The translations under genes were made by a program, and so were the position numbers. From Methylocella tundrae (GTDB lineage Bacteria; Pseudomonadota; Alphaproteobacteria; Rhizobiales; Beijerinckiaceae), in assembly GCF_038024855.1 (NCBI RefSeq), contig NZ_CP139088.1, positions 62,001 through 126,000 on the forward strand: a DNA stretch of 64,000 nt, given 5' to 3'. Below are positions 9,097-17,343 of the stretch, piece by piece. The notes beneath the pieces were generated by a model. It saw nothing but the letters and a program-made list of their open reading frames with translations. It was not told where the DNA came from and did not search any database. Positions within the stretch are counted from its first letter, which is position 1. Every line of letters starts with the position of its first letter.

Positions 9097-9146
9097 TCAG
9101 GCGCCGCTTGAAGCCGGGGCCTCGGTGGCGGACCTTAAGAATTCTT

Positions 9147-9164
9147 CGCCCTGTTCTCAGGGCG
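9147..9164 (+). terminator. Hairpin after cydC
   Basis: CGCCCT (9147-9152) and AGGGCG (9159-9164) form a perfect stem with a 6-nt loop, 50 bp after the cydC stop. No U tract follows, so this is at best a weak or Rho-assisted end of the cyd operon. Confidence 0.3.
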
Positions 9165-9750
9165 GGCAATGGGAGCTTGATCGCATTCGAAAGGCTATTG
9201 CATGAGTGACAATCAAGAGATTGAGCGTTGGAATGCACGATACGCGTCCGAGGATTACGTGTTTGGGACTGCGCCGAACGCGTTTCTCGTTTCACAACGC
9301 GACCTACTGAAGCCGGGCCAGCGAGCTCTCGCAGTCGCGGACGGGGAGGGGCGCAATGGCGTCTGGCTTGCGCGCCAGGGGCTTGATGTTTTGTCGATCG
9401 ACTTTTCAGAAGCAGCTCTGGCGAAGGCCCGTAAACTCGCAGCCGAAGCCGGCGTGACGTTACAGACCGAATGTTGCGATCTCGCAGCGTGGAATTGGGG
9501 CGCGCCGCGGTTTGATCTCGTGGCCGCAATCTTCATCCAGTTTGCGGCGCCGCCATTCCGCGAAATCATCTTCCATCGCATCAACGACGTTCTGAAGCCT
9601 GGCGGCCTGCTGCTGCTACAAGGCTATCGGCCGGAACAGCTCGGCTACAAGACGGGCGGTCCCCCACAACGAGAGAATCTCTATACGGCCGCGATGCTGC
9701 GCGAAGCGTTCGGCGACATGACGATCCTCAAGATCGCGGAATATGACGCG

Positions 9751-9753
9751 GAG
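9751..9753. repeat. Target-site duplication GAG, left copy
   Basis: GAG at 9751-9753 is repeated at 11122-11124, exactly flanking the element. Three-base duplications are usual for IS3-family insertions. Joining the flanks with a single GAG restores the methyltransferase frame. Confidence 0.75.
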
Positions 9754-9767
9754 AGAGCTGGCTCGGG
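9754..9767 (+). repeat. IS terminal inverted repeat, left
   Basis: AGAGCTGGCTCGGG, a perfect inverted match to 11108-11121. Confidence 0.8.
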
Positions 9768-9903
9768 TTGTCTAAACAGTTTTCCGCGAAAGATAAGTGG
9801 CGTTCCGCCGGGTTGCTTTCGTTAGAGGGCGCCGGGTGTTGGGTGTGACGCAGGGAGGGCGAAGCCCGGCCGCAGTCGCATCCAGCACCCGGCGGCGGAA
9901 AAT

Positions 9904-10731
9904 TCAGGCCGCCGCCAAGATGGGCGTCGGTTCGAAATAAGCCTCGTCCGGCGTGCGTCGGTCAAGGCTCGAATGCGGGCGCCGCCGATTGTAAAAGTTT
10001 AGATATCGGGCAATCGAAGTGCGCGCCACGCCGACGCTGTCATAGGCGTGCAGATAAACCTCTTCGTACTTGACCGACTTCCAGATGCGCTCGACGAAAA
10101 CATTGTCGCGCCAGGCGCCCTTGCCATCCATGCTGATTGCGATCTTGTTGGCGATCAGCACGCTGGTGAACGCCTCGCTGGTGAACTGGCTTCCCTGATC
10201 CGTATTGAAAATCCCCGGCTTGCCATACTTCGCCAACGCCTCCTCCACCGCTTCGACGCAGAAATCGGCCTCTATTGTGATTGACACGCGGTGGCTGAGC
10301 ACGCGACGGCTGAACCAGTCGACGACCGCGGCGAGATAGACGAAGCCGCGCGCCATCGAGATGTAGGTGATGTCCATCGCCCACGCCTGGTTCGGGCGAT
10401 CGACCTTCAATCCGCGCAGCAAATACGGGTAAATCTTGTGACCTGGCGCGGGTTTTGACGTGTTTGGCCGGCGATAAATCGCCTCGATGCCCATGCGCTT
10501 CATCAGCGTGGCGACATGGCGGCGGCCCGCGGCGACGCCCTCGCGGTTCAGAAAATCCCGCAACATCCGGCTGCCCGCGAACGGGAATTCCAGATGCAAT
10601 TCGTCGATGCGGCGCATCAGCGCGAGGTCTTCGGCCGATACCGGGCGAGGTTTGTAATAGACGCTGCCGCGACTGATATTTAGGATCTTGGCCTGACGGG
10701 AGATAGGAAGATCGTGATTGCGGTCGATCAT
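9904..10731 (-). CDS. IS3-family transposase OrfB (DDE integrase)
   Basis: 275 aa. An HTH_21-like N-terminus ([10 protein letters not shown]...[20 protein letters not shown]) leads into an rve integrase core. The catalytic triad is Asp120 (AMDITYIS), Asp178 ([11 protein letters not shown]) and Glu214 ([15 protein letters not shown]), with exactly 35 residues between the second Asp and the Glu. The C-terminal [20 protein letters not shown] is also standard. It overlaps orfA by 4 nt (ATGA). In IS3 elements the active enzyme is usually an OrfAB frameshift fusion; here coupled reinitiation is equally possible. Confidence 0.95.
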   Translation of the reverse strand: MIDRNHDLPISRQAKILNISRGSVYYKPRPVSAEDLALMRRIDELHLEFPFAGSRMLRDFLNREGVAAGRRHVATLMKRMGIEAIYRRPNTSKPAPGHKIYPYLLRGLKVDRPNQAWAMDITYISMARGFVYLAAVVDWFSRRVLSHRVSITIEADFCVEAVEEALAKYGKPGIFNTDQGSQFTSEAFTSVLIANKIAISMDGKGAWRDNVFVERIWKSVKYEEVYLHAYDSVGVARTSIARYLNFYNRRRPHSSLDRRTPDEAYFEPTPILAAA

Positions 10732-11036
10732 CGCTTTGCGCTCAGCATGCCGGCCTTGATGAGCGCGCCTTCCAAAAAATCGTTTTCCAATGCCAACTCG
10801 CCGATTTTGGCGTGAAGCGCCTTCAAATCCACCGGCGCGGCTTGGACGTTCGTGGCGTCGGCGCCGAAAACCCCGGCCGCCCCTTCAAGCAATTGCGACT
10901 TCCAGTCCCTGATCTGGTTCGGATGAACCTCAAAGTCCTGCGCTAGCTCAGTCAGCGTCTTCTCGCCCTTCAGGGCGGCTAGAGCCACTTTGGCCTTGAA
11001 ACCTGGCGTGTGGTTCCGGCGCGGTCGTTTGGTCAT
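10728..11036 (-). CDS. IS3-family OrfA (HTH protein)
   Basis: 102 aa. An HTH_Tnp_1 domain ([33 protein letters not shown]) binds the element's ends. It is followed by a leucine-zipper-like stretch ([22 protein letters not shown]) that mediates multimers. This is the upstream frame of the transposase pair, ending in an ATGA overlap with orfB. Confidence 0.95.
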   Translation of the reverse strand: MTKRPRRNHTPGFKAKVALAALKGEKTLTELAQDFEVHPNQIRDWKSQLLEGAAGVFGADATNVQAAPVDLKALHAKIGELALENDFLEGALIKAGMLSAKR

Positions 11037-11107
11037 AATCTCTCCTGATGCGCGACGATCATCGCCGCTGTCAGGCGGAAAAGCTACTTATCGATCCGTC
11101 CAGATTC

Positions 11108-11121
11108 CCCGAGCCAGCTCT
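11108..11121 (-). repeat. IS terminal inverted repeat, right
   Basis: The inverse of the left 14-bp repeat. It ends directly before the second GAG copy at 11122-11124. Confidence 0.8.
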
Positions 11122-11124
11122 GAG

Positions 11125-11187
11125 ATCAGCGAGGGAACCGGCCATAAGGGCATGTCCGCACTGATCGACTTTGTCGCACGCAAATAG
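11125..11187 (+). pseudogene. Methyltransferase 3' remnant
   Basis: Twenty codons plus stop, reading ISEGTGHKGMSALIDFVARK. This is the usual C-terminal end of the methyltransferase family interrupted at 9753. The phase is correct: the inserted DNA, including one GAG, is 1371 bp, which is 457 codons. Confidence 0.8.
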
Positions 11188-11320
11188 CGTCTGCTGAAGC
11201 GCAGGGATTGTCGCACGAGGCGGACGTCTGGTGCTGCGTCTTGGCGGACCAGGCCTTGCTCCAACAAGATGCCCGGAGCTCGCGCGGCAGGCAGTCAGCC
11301 CCGGGGGAGCCGCAAAGCCA

Positions 11321-12112
11321 TTACTCTTTCAAAGCGCGCGCAGAATTCTTGGCGCCGGCGAAAGCTTTTTCTTGCGCTTTATCAATCCGCGCTGAACTGA
11401 TGTCGGTGTCGCTGAAATTGGTATGATCGAGAATGGCGCCCCGGAAATCCGCGCCGCTGGCGTCGGCGCGACTGAGTGAGGCGCGGCTCAAATTGGAGTC
11501 CGTGAACTTCGCGAACTGCAGATCGTCGCGCGCGAGGTTGGCTTCCTCGAAATCGGCGCCGGTCAAGTCAGCTGATTTCAAGATCGCGCGAATGAGGCCC
11601 ATCGACTGGTTTTTCATATCCGCGGACAGATCGGCTCCCTTGAATTTCGTTTTGCGCATGCTCGCGCCGGATAAATCAGCAGTGATGCGCGCGCCCGAAA
11701 GATCCGCGCCGTCGAAATTCGCCCCGCGCATCTGGCTTGCAAAAAGATGAGCGTTCTTGAGGCTCGCGCCGGAAAAATCCGCCTGCAACGCGAAAACCTG
11801 ATCGAGTGTGGCGCCGTCCAGTTTGCTGCCGGAGAAATTCGTCTTGTTCAAACGCGCGGCGCGGAAATCGACGCCGGAAAGATCAAGGTTTGAAAGGTCG
11901 AGGCCATTGAGGCTCTTGTCCGAAAAGTCGGCGGGATGGCCTTTAGCGCCTTGCAGCGCCGCTTCGACATCCGCGCGCGTCGCTTCCGCGGTTGTGTACT
12001 TGGGGCTCGAAAGATCGACCTGATTCATCATGTCTTGCGGCAGCGCCGGCGTGCTGGGCAATAGCGCGAGGGCAAGCGCGACGGCGATAATGGGCCTGTT
12101 GTAACTGGACAT
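11321..12112 (-). CDS. Secreted pentapeptide-repeat protein
   Basis: 263 aa. A signal peptide covers residues 1-26 (hydrophobic IIAVALALALLPSTPALP). From about residue 60 the protein is a run of A(D/N)LXX pentapeptides (LNGLDLSNLDLSGVDFRAA, LSRADASGADFRGAILDHT), expected to fold as a right-handed quadrilateral beta helix. The start is set at 12112, where GGGAG lies 8 nt upstream; the frame is open to 12361 without a ribosome-binding site. It lies 47 bp after the proton ATPase on the same strand and could be its last cistron. A periplasmic location is inferred. The function is unknown. Confidence 0.85.
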   Translation of the reverse strand: MSSYNRPIIAVALALALLPSTPALPQDMMNQVDLSSPKYTTAEATRADVEAALQGAKGHPADFSDKSLNGLDLSNLDLSGVDFRAARLNKTNFSGSKLDGATLDQVFALQADFSGASLKNAHLFASQMRGANFDGADLSGARITADLSGASMRKTKFKGADLSADMKNQSMGLIRAILKSADLTGADFEEANLARDDLQFAKFTDSNLSRASLSRADASGADFRGAILDHTNFSDTDISSARIDKAQEKAFAGAKNSARALKE

Positions 12113-12159
12113 CGAAGATGCTCCCAGAGGTTGCGGCGGTTGCTTGTGTCCCGGTCTGT

Positions 12160-14535
12160 CTACGTCATCCTGAGGCGTGCGAATATCGGAAGCTTCACTA
12201 CATTCAGTACGAGGTTGAAGCACGCAGCTGCGCCAAGCGCGCCCGCGACTACGAGGGGCGGTAGCGGCGCCATTGCGATTCCGCCGATGGCCAGCGTCGA
12301 AGCGATCGAGATATCGGCTACGGACGATACGGCGAGCCATCGGCTTGGAAAAGAGCCCCACAAATGCCGGCGTTCCCGAATGGCGTAAAGCGCTGCTTGG
12401 CTGCCGAACACGAGGACAACAAAGGCCAGGGTTCGGAGCGCCTCGATGCCAAGATTCAGTTCAAACTTGCCGAGCGCCAGCGCGCCGGTGCAGAAGGCCA
12501 ACAGGAAGACGCCCATAAGGACGCCCGCGACTGTCAAATCGCCGATGCGCCAGGCATTCGGTATCGTCGAGGGCCGTACGTTGTCCGCGGTCAACGCCAT
12601 GGTGAGGAAGTCGCCGGTGATCATGACAATGACCATCAGCAATGGGGTCAGGATCGCGTGTCCAGTCATGAGCAAGCCGAAGATCAGAAAGAGCACCGTG
12701 ACGATCTTCTTGATGATCATGTTCAGCGTATAGGTCAGGATGCGCTGGAACGTCACCCGGCCTTCCTTGACGGCCGCGACGACGCCATCGAGTCCGGGTT
12801 CGGTCAGCACCATGCCGGCCGCGGATTTGGCGACGTCGGTCGCGGTCGCGACAGCGATTCCGATCTGCGCCTGGCGCAACGCCGGCGCGTCATTAACGCC
12901 ATCGCCGCACATGCCGACCGAGTGACCGCCGTTCTGGAATACTTTCACGAGTTTATACTTGTCCTCGGGAAGAACGCCGGCAAAGATCGCGAACGCCTCG
13001 GGGCTGACGTCATCCGGTATTGGACCAGGCGGGCAGGCGCCGCCATCGAGCCCCACGGCGCGGGCCACGATGGCCGCCGTCGCAGGCGCATCGCCCGTCA
13101 CCATCACAGTGCGCACGCCCAAGTCGCGTAATTCGGCGATGAGCGCCGCGGAGTCCGTGCGTGGCGGATCACTCAGCGCGATAAGTCCTACGAGCTTCAT
13201 CATCGCCGGCGGGCCGGCGGCGACGGCCAGCACTCTGAAACCCTGTCCCTCAAGCTCGTTCGCCACAGCTGACGCCGTCGGCGATGGCTGGGCAAGCGCG
13301 TTGACCACGGCGAAAGCGCCCTTCACGACACGTCGCGTCTCCCCATTCAGGCTGACCGTCGCCTCGGACATTTTTGTCGCCGGATCAAACGGCACGAACT
13401 TGACCAGTTCCGGGGCGTCGGCAATGTCTTTGCCGACGGAGGCCGCGCGGATGGCGGCGTCGACCGGATCAAGACCGCCGTCTGAACTGGCGAGCGCGGC
13501 CAGCGCCAGAACGTGCGCGGGGTCCGAGTGAGGCATAGGGCGAACGATCGCCACCGACAGTTCATTGCGCGTCAGCGTGCCTGTCTTGTCGGCGCACAAG
13601 ACATCCATCGTCGCCGCTTCATCTACCGCGGAGAGCCGTGTCGGCAATACGCCGCGCTTGACCAGAGCGCGCGCGCCCAGCGCCGCCGCAAGGGTGAAAG
13701 TGGCAGGCAGCGCAACCGGTATCGAGGCGAGGACCGCTGTGAGAATGAGAGGGACTATCTCGGCGAGCGGCATCGCGAGGAAATGGGCGTAGGCCGCCAG
13801 CATAATGATGACAACGCCATTGAACGCAGCGAGATTGCGCACCACGCGCAGGACCGCCTTCTGCTGGGAGCTTACGACGTAAGCGGTGCGGACGAGCTCC
13901 GCGGTGCGGCCGAACTTGGTCCGCGTTCCGGTCGCCATGACTTCGGCCACCGCCTCGCCGCGCCGGACCAGCGCTCCGGCGTAGGCTTGCGCGCCCGGGC
14001 CAGCTTCGATGGGCGCCGACTCCCCGGTGAGCATGGATTGATCGAGCAGGAGGTCTCCTTCGGTGAGGCGAACATCCGCCGCGACGACGCCGCCGAGAGA
14101 AAGCTTCACCACATCGCCCGGCACCAGCGCGGCGGCGGGAATTGACGTCCAGCCGCCGTCGCGCCGTGCCGACGCGGTGAGCGCGAGCCGTGACTTCAGC
14201 GCGGCAAGGGTCGCCTGCGCGCGCCCCTCCTGAATAAGCCCGAGCGTCGCGTTGAACACGAGGAGGCCCGCGATGATCGCGGCCTCGGCGTAGTCGCCAA
14301 GCGAAATCTGGAGCACGATCGCAGCCTCGAGCATCCAGGGAACCGGCGCCCAGAACTTGCCCAGCGCGCTAACCAACGGATGCGCCGTCGTGTCAGGCGT
14401 CGCGTTTGGACCGAACGTCTTCAGCCGGCGGCTGGCCTCATCGCTGGTGAGGCCGCCTCGCGAGCCGCCATCGACGGCGCCAGCCGACCGCGGGGACGCT
14501 GTGCTTTCGGCGGAAGAGCCGACGGACATGGGCAT
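12160..14535 (-). CDS. P-type proton-efflux ATPase (type IIIA)
   Basis: 791 aa. It resembles the fungal and plant plasma-membrane H+-ATPases that also occur in some bacteria and archaea. Seen in order: an N-terminal cation-ATPase region (LTSDEASRRLKTFGPNA), actuator motif LDQSMLTGESAP, M4 motif SIPVALPATF, phosphorylation site DKTGTLTRNELSV, and hinge MCGDGVNDAPALRQAQIGIAV. The PVALP motif and the absence of metal-binding CPC favour protons over heavy metals. The ATG at 14535 is chosen; an in-frame TTG at 14577 is possible. UspA lies upstream and the pentapeptide protein downstream on the same strand. Role: pH homeostasis or membrane energisation under stress. Confidence 0.88.
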   Translation of the reverse strand: MPMSVGSSAESTASPRSAGAVDGGSRGGLTSDEASRRLKTFGPNATPDTTAHPLVSALGKFWAPVPWMLEAAIVLQISLGDYAEAAIIAGLLVFNATLGLIQEGRAQATLAALKSRLALTASARRDGGWTSIPAAALVPGDVVKLSLGGVVAADVRLTEGDLLLDQSMLTGESAPIEAGPGAQAYAGALVRRGEAVAEVMATGTRTKFGRTAELVRTAYVVSSQQKAVLRVVRNLAAFNGVVIIMLAAYAHFLAMPLAEIVPLILTAVLASIPVALPATFTLAAALGARALVKRGVLPTRLSAVDEAATMDVLCADKTGTLTRNELSVAIVRPMPHSDPAHVLALAALASSDGGLDPVDAAIRAASVGKDIADAPELVKFVPFDPATKMSEATVSLNGETRRVVKGAFAVVNALAQPSPTASAVANELEGQGFRVLAVAAGPPAMMKLVGLIALSDPPRTDSAALIAELRDLGVRTVMVTGDAPATAAIVARAVGLDGGACPPGPIPDDVSPEAFAIFAGVLPEDKYKLVKVFQNGGHSVGMCGDGVNDAPALRQAQIGIAVATATDVAKSAAGMVLTEPGLDGVVAAVKEGRVTFQRILTYTLNMIIKKIVTVLFLIFGLLMTGHAILTPLLMVIVMITGDFLTMALTADNVRPSTIPNAWRIGDLTVAGVLMGVFLLAFCTGALALGKFELNLGIEALRTLAFVVLVFGSQAALYAIRERRHLWGSFPSRWLAVSSVADISIASTLAIGGIAMAPLPPLVVAGALGAAACFNLVLNVVKLPIFARLRMT

Positions 14536-14740
14536 TTCCGATCCGATTCGCCATTGGCCGGCGCCATTTGGCCTCAAAAGCCATCTTACCTCATTGCCGG
14601 AAAGGAAGCTCTGTCCAAGGGGAGATTTCGTATCAAACCCGCGTCACTTGCCGCGTCGAGCCTCAGCGTTTCGGCGCGCCCACGGAGCCGTGTCTCCGCC
14701 GGGCCGCATCATGCAACGCATCGCAAAAGCTTGAACGCTC

Positions 14741-15589
14741 TCAGTGCGAAAGAAAGAGCGGCGCGGGGGGGCGTTCAAGCATGCTTCTGGTGGCTCCGCC
14801 GAGGACGAACTCTCGAATACGAGAGTGTCCATAGGCGCCCATAACGAGTAAATCAGCATGGCAGGACGCGACGTAGGATTCAAGCGCATCCCCAATGGGT
14901 CGCCCCGCGGCGTCGGCCGTGTCGAGAACGACGTCTATGCCATGACGAGCCAAGTGCTTTGCGAGTTCGACTCCGGACCGCTGGGTCTCGATAGCTTTCT
15001 CATTCATGACCGTCACAATGAACACGCGTTTTGCTCTTTTCAAAATCGGCAATGCGTCCGCGATCGCTCGCGTCGCGGGCCGGCTGAAGTCCCACGCAAC
15101 GGCCACCGTATCGAGCGCAAGAGGGCCAGCGCCTTTACGCTCGCGCGGCAGGACGATCGTCGGACGGCCGGAACCGAAGATGATCGCCTCGGCGTGCAAT
15201 TGCTCGGAATAGTCGCCTTCTCCCAAGGACACGATGGTGAGGTCTCGAAGGCGGGCGTATTCGACTGACACATCGGAGATTTCCGATTTTGGAAATCGCT
15301 CCAAAATCCGCTCCTGAAATATCCCGGCCTTGTCCGCGATGTCCTGGAATGTGGCCAGAACAGTTTCAGCCTTCGCGAGGCTCTTCTTGGCCTCTTCCGC
15401 AATGAGGGCCGGAATATCCAGCAGCAGGTCAGCCAATATATTTCCGGAAGCCGGCACTGTAACGGCGTAAGCGAGGCCCGAAATGCGAGCTCCAAGCGCC
15501 GCCGCGAGGGCGACGCCGTCCTCGACAACAGCGACAGGCGTCGGCTCCGGGTCCGTGGTGAGCGCAAATAGAACATCCCTGAACGTCAC
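14741..15589 (-). CDS. Tandem universal stress protein (UspA family)
   Basis: 282 aa, two Usp folds. The C-terminal one keeps the ATP-binding pattern G-x2-G-x9-G-S/T in GAYGHSRIREFVLGGATRS. The N-terminal one (TFRDVLFALTTDPEPTPVAVVEDGVALAAALGARISGLAY) is degenerate. The GTG at 15589 is preferred because AGGAGAGG lies directly upstream; a TTG at 15610 would start inside that region. It lies upstream of the proton ATPase on the same strand, which fits a shared stress role. The ligand is unknown. Confidence 0.88.
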   Translation of the reverse strand: MTFRDVLFALTTDPEPTPVAVVEDGVALAAALGARISGLAYAVTVPASGNILADLLLDIPALIAEEAKKSLAKAETVLATFQDIADKAGIFQERILERFPKSEISDVSVEYARLRDLTIVSLGEGDYSEQLHAEAIIFGSGRPTIVLPRERKGAGPLALDTVAVAWDFSRPATRAIADALPILKRAKRVFIVTVMNEKAIETQRSGVELAKHLARHGIDVVLDTADAAGRPIGDALESYVASCHADLLVMGAYGHSRIREFVLGGATRSMLERPPAPLFLSH

Positions 15590-15797
15590 TGGCCTCTCCT
15601 GTATCGGCAAAATCTGCGGTTCCAGCTCCCTCCCATTGTCAGCGGGCGGCTACTGCGATTTCGATATTTTTGGCGATCCGCCGCCTGGAAATAGTCGGCT
15701 GTTCTGCATTCGTGGAGCGGAGTTCTAGACCAATGCCATGCGCCTGACAATTTCGCGCAGGCGACTGTTTTCCTGCCGCAACCAGCAAGGCTCGGCG

Positions 15798-17225
15798 TTA
15801 TTCGACCTGATAGGGGATAATGCCGCGCCGGTTGGGATCAACGGAGATGCGCCGGTCGATCGGAGGCATGGCGCGCTGGTGGCAGTCGGCGCGGTCGCAC
15901 AGTCGGCAGCTGACGCCGATCTTTACGAGCGGCGAAGGGTTTCGAAGGTCGATCGCGTCCGAGTAGACGAAATCGCTGGCGTAAGCCAGTTCGCAGCCGA
16001 AGCCGATCGCATAATGGAGGCGGAGCGCATCAAAGCGCGCCTCTCCCTTGGAGATGGCTCTTGCGATCGAGAGATAACGCACGCCGTCCGGCATCTCCGC
16101 CGCCTGAACCAGAAATCGATCCGCTGCCTCAAAAGCCTCGTGAATGTTCCAGATAGGGCAGGCGCCTCCGTAACGGGCGAATTGAAACCGCGTCGCGCTG
16201 TGCCTCTTGGTGATGTTGCCCGCCCGGTCGACGCGCAGAAAATATATTGGCACGCCCTCGTGACCCGGACGCTGCAGCGTCGACAAGCGGTGGCAGACCT
16301 GTTCCATGCTGACGTTGAAGCTGGTTGCGAGACGCTCAACATCATGCCGGACCCGGCGGGCCTCTTCCTGGAAAGGGCCGTAAGGCATGAGCAGGGCGCC
16401 CGCGAAATAATTGGCGAGGGCCGCGGCGCAAACCTCGGCCGCGTCTGGCCCGCGGAACGCGGCGCCTGCGGTGAGGGCGTCGATCTTATCGGAATGGGCG
16501 AGAAAGGCGAGATGACGCGCCAGCGCGAAGCACTGCGTGGAGAGCGGCAAGGCGTCGTTCAGCACGAGCCGCTTGCGCTCCGGCTCCAGCCGGCTCACGA
16601 AATACGAACCGGCTGGCGGCGCCTCGCGAATTACTGAAATGCCATATCTGCTCTCGATATGGTGCGGAAGCTGCGTTTCGACCTTCTCCGGACGGCCTCC
16701 CCATTTGGCGGCGAGGTCTTCCGCCGCATGGTCCAAACCATCGACGTAGTTTCCGATGAAGTGGAAGAAATCCCGCACTTCGTCGAACGACGATTGCTGC
16801 ACGGCGGTCCCCGCCGATCCTCCTGCGGCCTGCAGAGCTTCGTCGAGATTGCGGTATTTCTCCTCAAGCCGCTTGTAGAGCGCGTGCAGGTCGACGAGCG
16901 CGCGCGCCACTCGCGGAGCATGAAGCGAAACAGCCTTCAATTCGCGCAGCGTGACGTCGGCGTTGGCGATCACGGGATCGCCGAGCAGCTCCCGCAGCGT
17001 CGCGACCAGGCGATCGCTATCGTCATCGGAGAAAACGGCGACGCTGACCCTCAGGACGCGCGCCAACTCGACCACAATGGTGCCGGAGAGGCTGCGCTGG
17101 TTGGCCTCGATCTGGCTCAAATAGCTGGAGGAGACGCCCATACGTTTGGCGAGCTCGAGCTGCGTCCATCCGCGCGCCTCCCGCAATACGCGGATCATGT
17201 CCCCTGCAAAAAGTTTTCGCTTCAT
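15798..17225 (-). CDS. pccR: Short-chain fatty acyl-CoA regulator (ScfR), PccR
   Basis: 475 aa. An XRE helix-turn-helix occupies residues 8-62 (GWTQLELAKRMGVSSSYLSQIEANQRS). A central IrrE/DUF955-like domain follows, with a C-terminal DUF2083-type domain ending in the cysteine motif CRLCDRADCHQRAMPP. This is the layout of ScfR regulators. In Rhodobacter sphaeroides, PccR activates propionyl-CoA carboxylase in response to propionyl-CoA. Here it is divergent from pccB across 118 bp containing three TTTGC repeats, so the same role is very likely. Confidence 0.9.
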   Translation of the reverse strand: MKRKLFAGDMIRVLREARGWTQLELAKRMGVSSSYLSQIEANQRSLSGTIVVELARVLRVSVAVFSDDDSDRLVATLRELLGDPVIANADVTLRELKAVSLHAPRVARALVDLHALYKRLEEKYRNLDEALQAAGGSAGTAVQQSSFDEVRDFFHFIGNYVDGLDHAAEDLAAKWGGRPEKVETQLPHHIESRYGISVIREAPPAGSYFVSRLEPERKRLVLNDALPLSTQCFALARHLAFLAHSDKIDALTAGAAFRGPDAAEVCAAALANYFAGALLMPYGPFQEEARRVRHDVERLATSFNVSMEQVCHRLSTLQRPGHEGVPIYFLRVDRAGNITKRHSATRFQFARYGGACPIWNIHEAFEAADRFLVQAAEMPDGVRYLSIARAISKGEARFDALRLHYAIGFGCELAYASDFVYSDAIDLRNPSPLVKIGVSCRLCDRADCHQRAMPPIDRRISVDPNRRGIIPYQVE

Positions 17226-17246
17226 GTAAACTCGCCAATTTAACTC

Positions 17247-17282
17247 TTTTGCTAGTTTGCACGAAAATCATTGTGTTTGCAG
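17247..17282. promoter_or_regulatory. Likely PccR operator: three TTTGC repeats
   Basis: TTTGC occurs at 17248-17252, 17256-17260 and 17276-17280, the last two as TTTGCA, all within the pccR-pccB intergenic region. I recall TTTGCAAA-type repeats as the ScfR/PccR recognition element. The match here is to the half-site, so the assignment rests on position plus partial motif. Confidence 0.45.
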
Positions 17283-17343
17283 TACCCTTCAATGATCAAA
17301 CTGATAAGACTGATTGCTCGAATGAAACAAGAGACGCCTTTCG

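Larger units (their letters stand above)
9202..9825 (+). pseudogene. SAM-dependent methyltransferase, 5' part, cut by IS element
   Basis: The frame encodes a class I SAM-dependent methyltransferase: VADGEGRNGVWLARQG is motif I, CCDLAAWNW follows, and VLKPGGLLLLQGY is the post-motif hairpin strand. Gene-derived codons end at 9753 (184 codons). The last 23 codons, to the stop at 9825, come from the inserted IS. The missing end lies at 11125-11187. Removing the element and one GAG copy restores a 204-residue protein. The first part keeps the SAM site, but loss of the last strand and helix probably makes it unstable. The natural substrate is not evident. Confidence 0.85.
9754..11121 (-). mobile_element. 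IS3-family insertion sequence, 1368 bp, intact
   Basis: The element is bounded by a GAG duplication and by perfect 14-bp inverted repeats AGAGCTGGCTCGGG (9754-9767 and, inverted, 11108-11121). Weaker similarity continues inward. The inner part of the right end (GGGAATCTGGAC) resembles IS2-group ends, so I place it near the IS2/ISRj1 side of IS3. It carries orfA and orfB on the minus strand, both open, so the insertion looks recent and potentially mobile. It disrupts a methyltransferase gene. Confidence 0.88.

Noticed and set aside
9754..9825. C-terminal 23 residues of the methyltransferase frame as genuine protein
   Set aside because: These codons lie inside the IS end; the true C-terminus is at 11125-11187.
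12364..13131. 255-codon plus-strand frame
   Set aside because: Antisense to the proton ATPase, which carries all catalytic motifs.
14730..14743. TTGA-N6-TCAG near the proton ATPase
   Set aside because: One mismatch in the right half-site, and it lies at the end of the uspA gene about 195 bp upstream of the ATPase start. Too weak for an FNR box.
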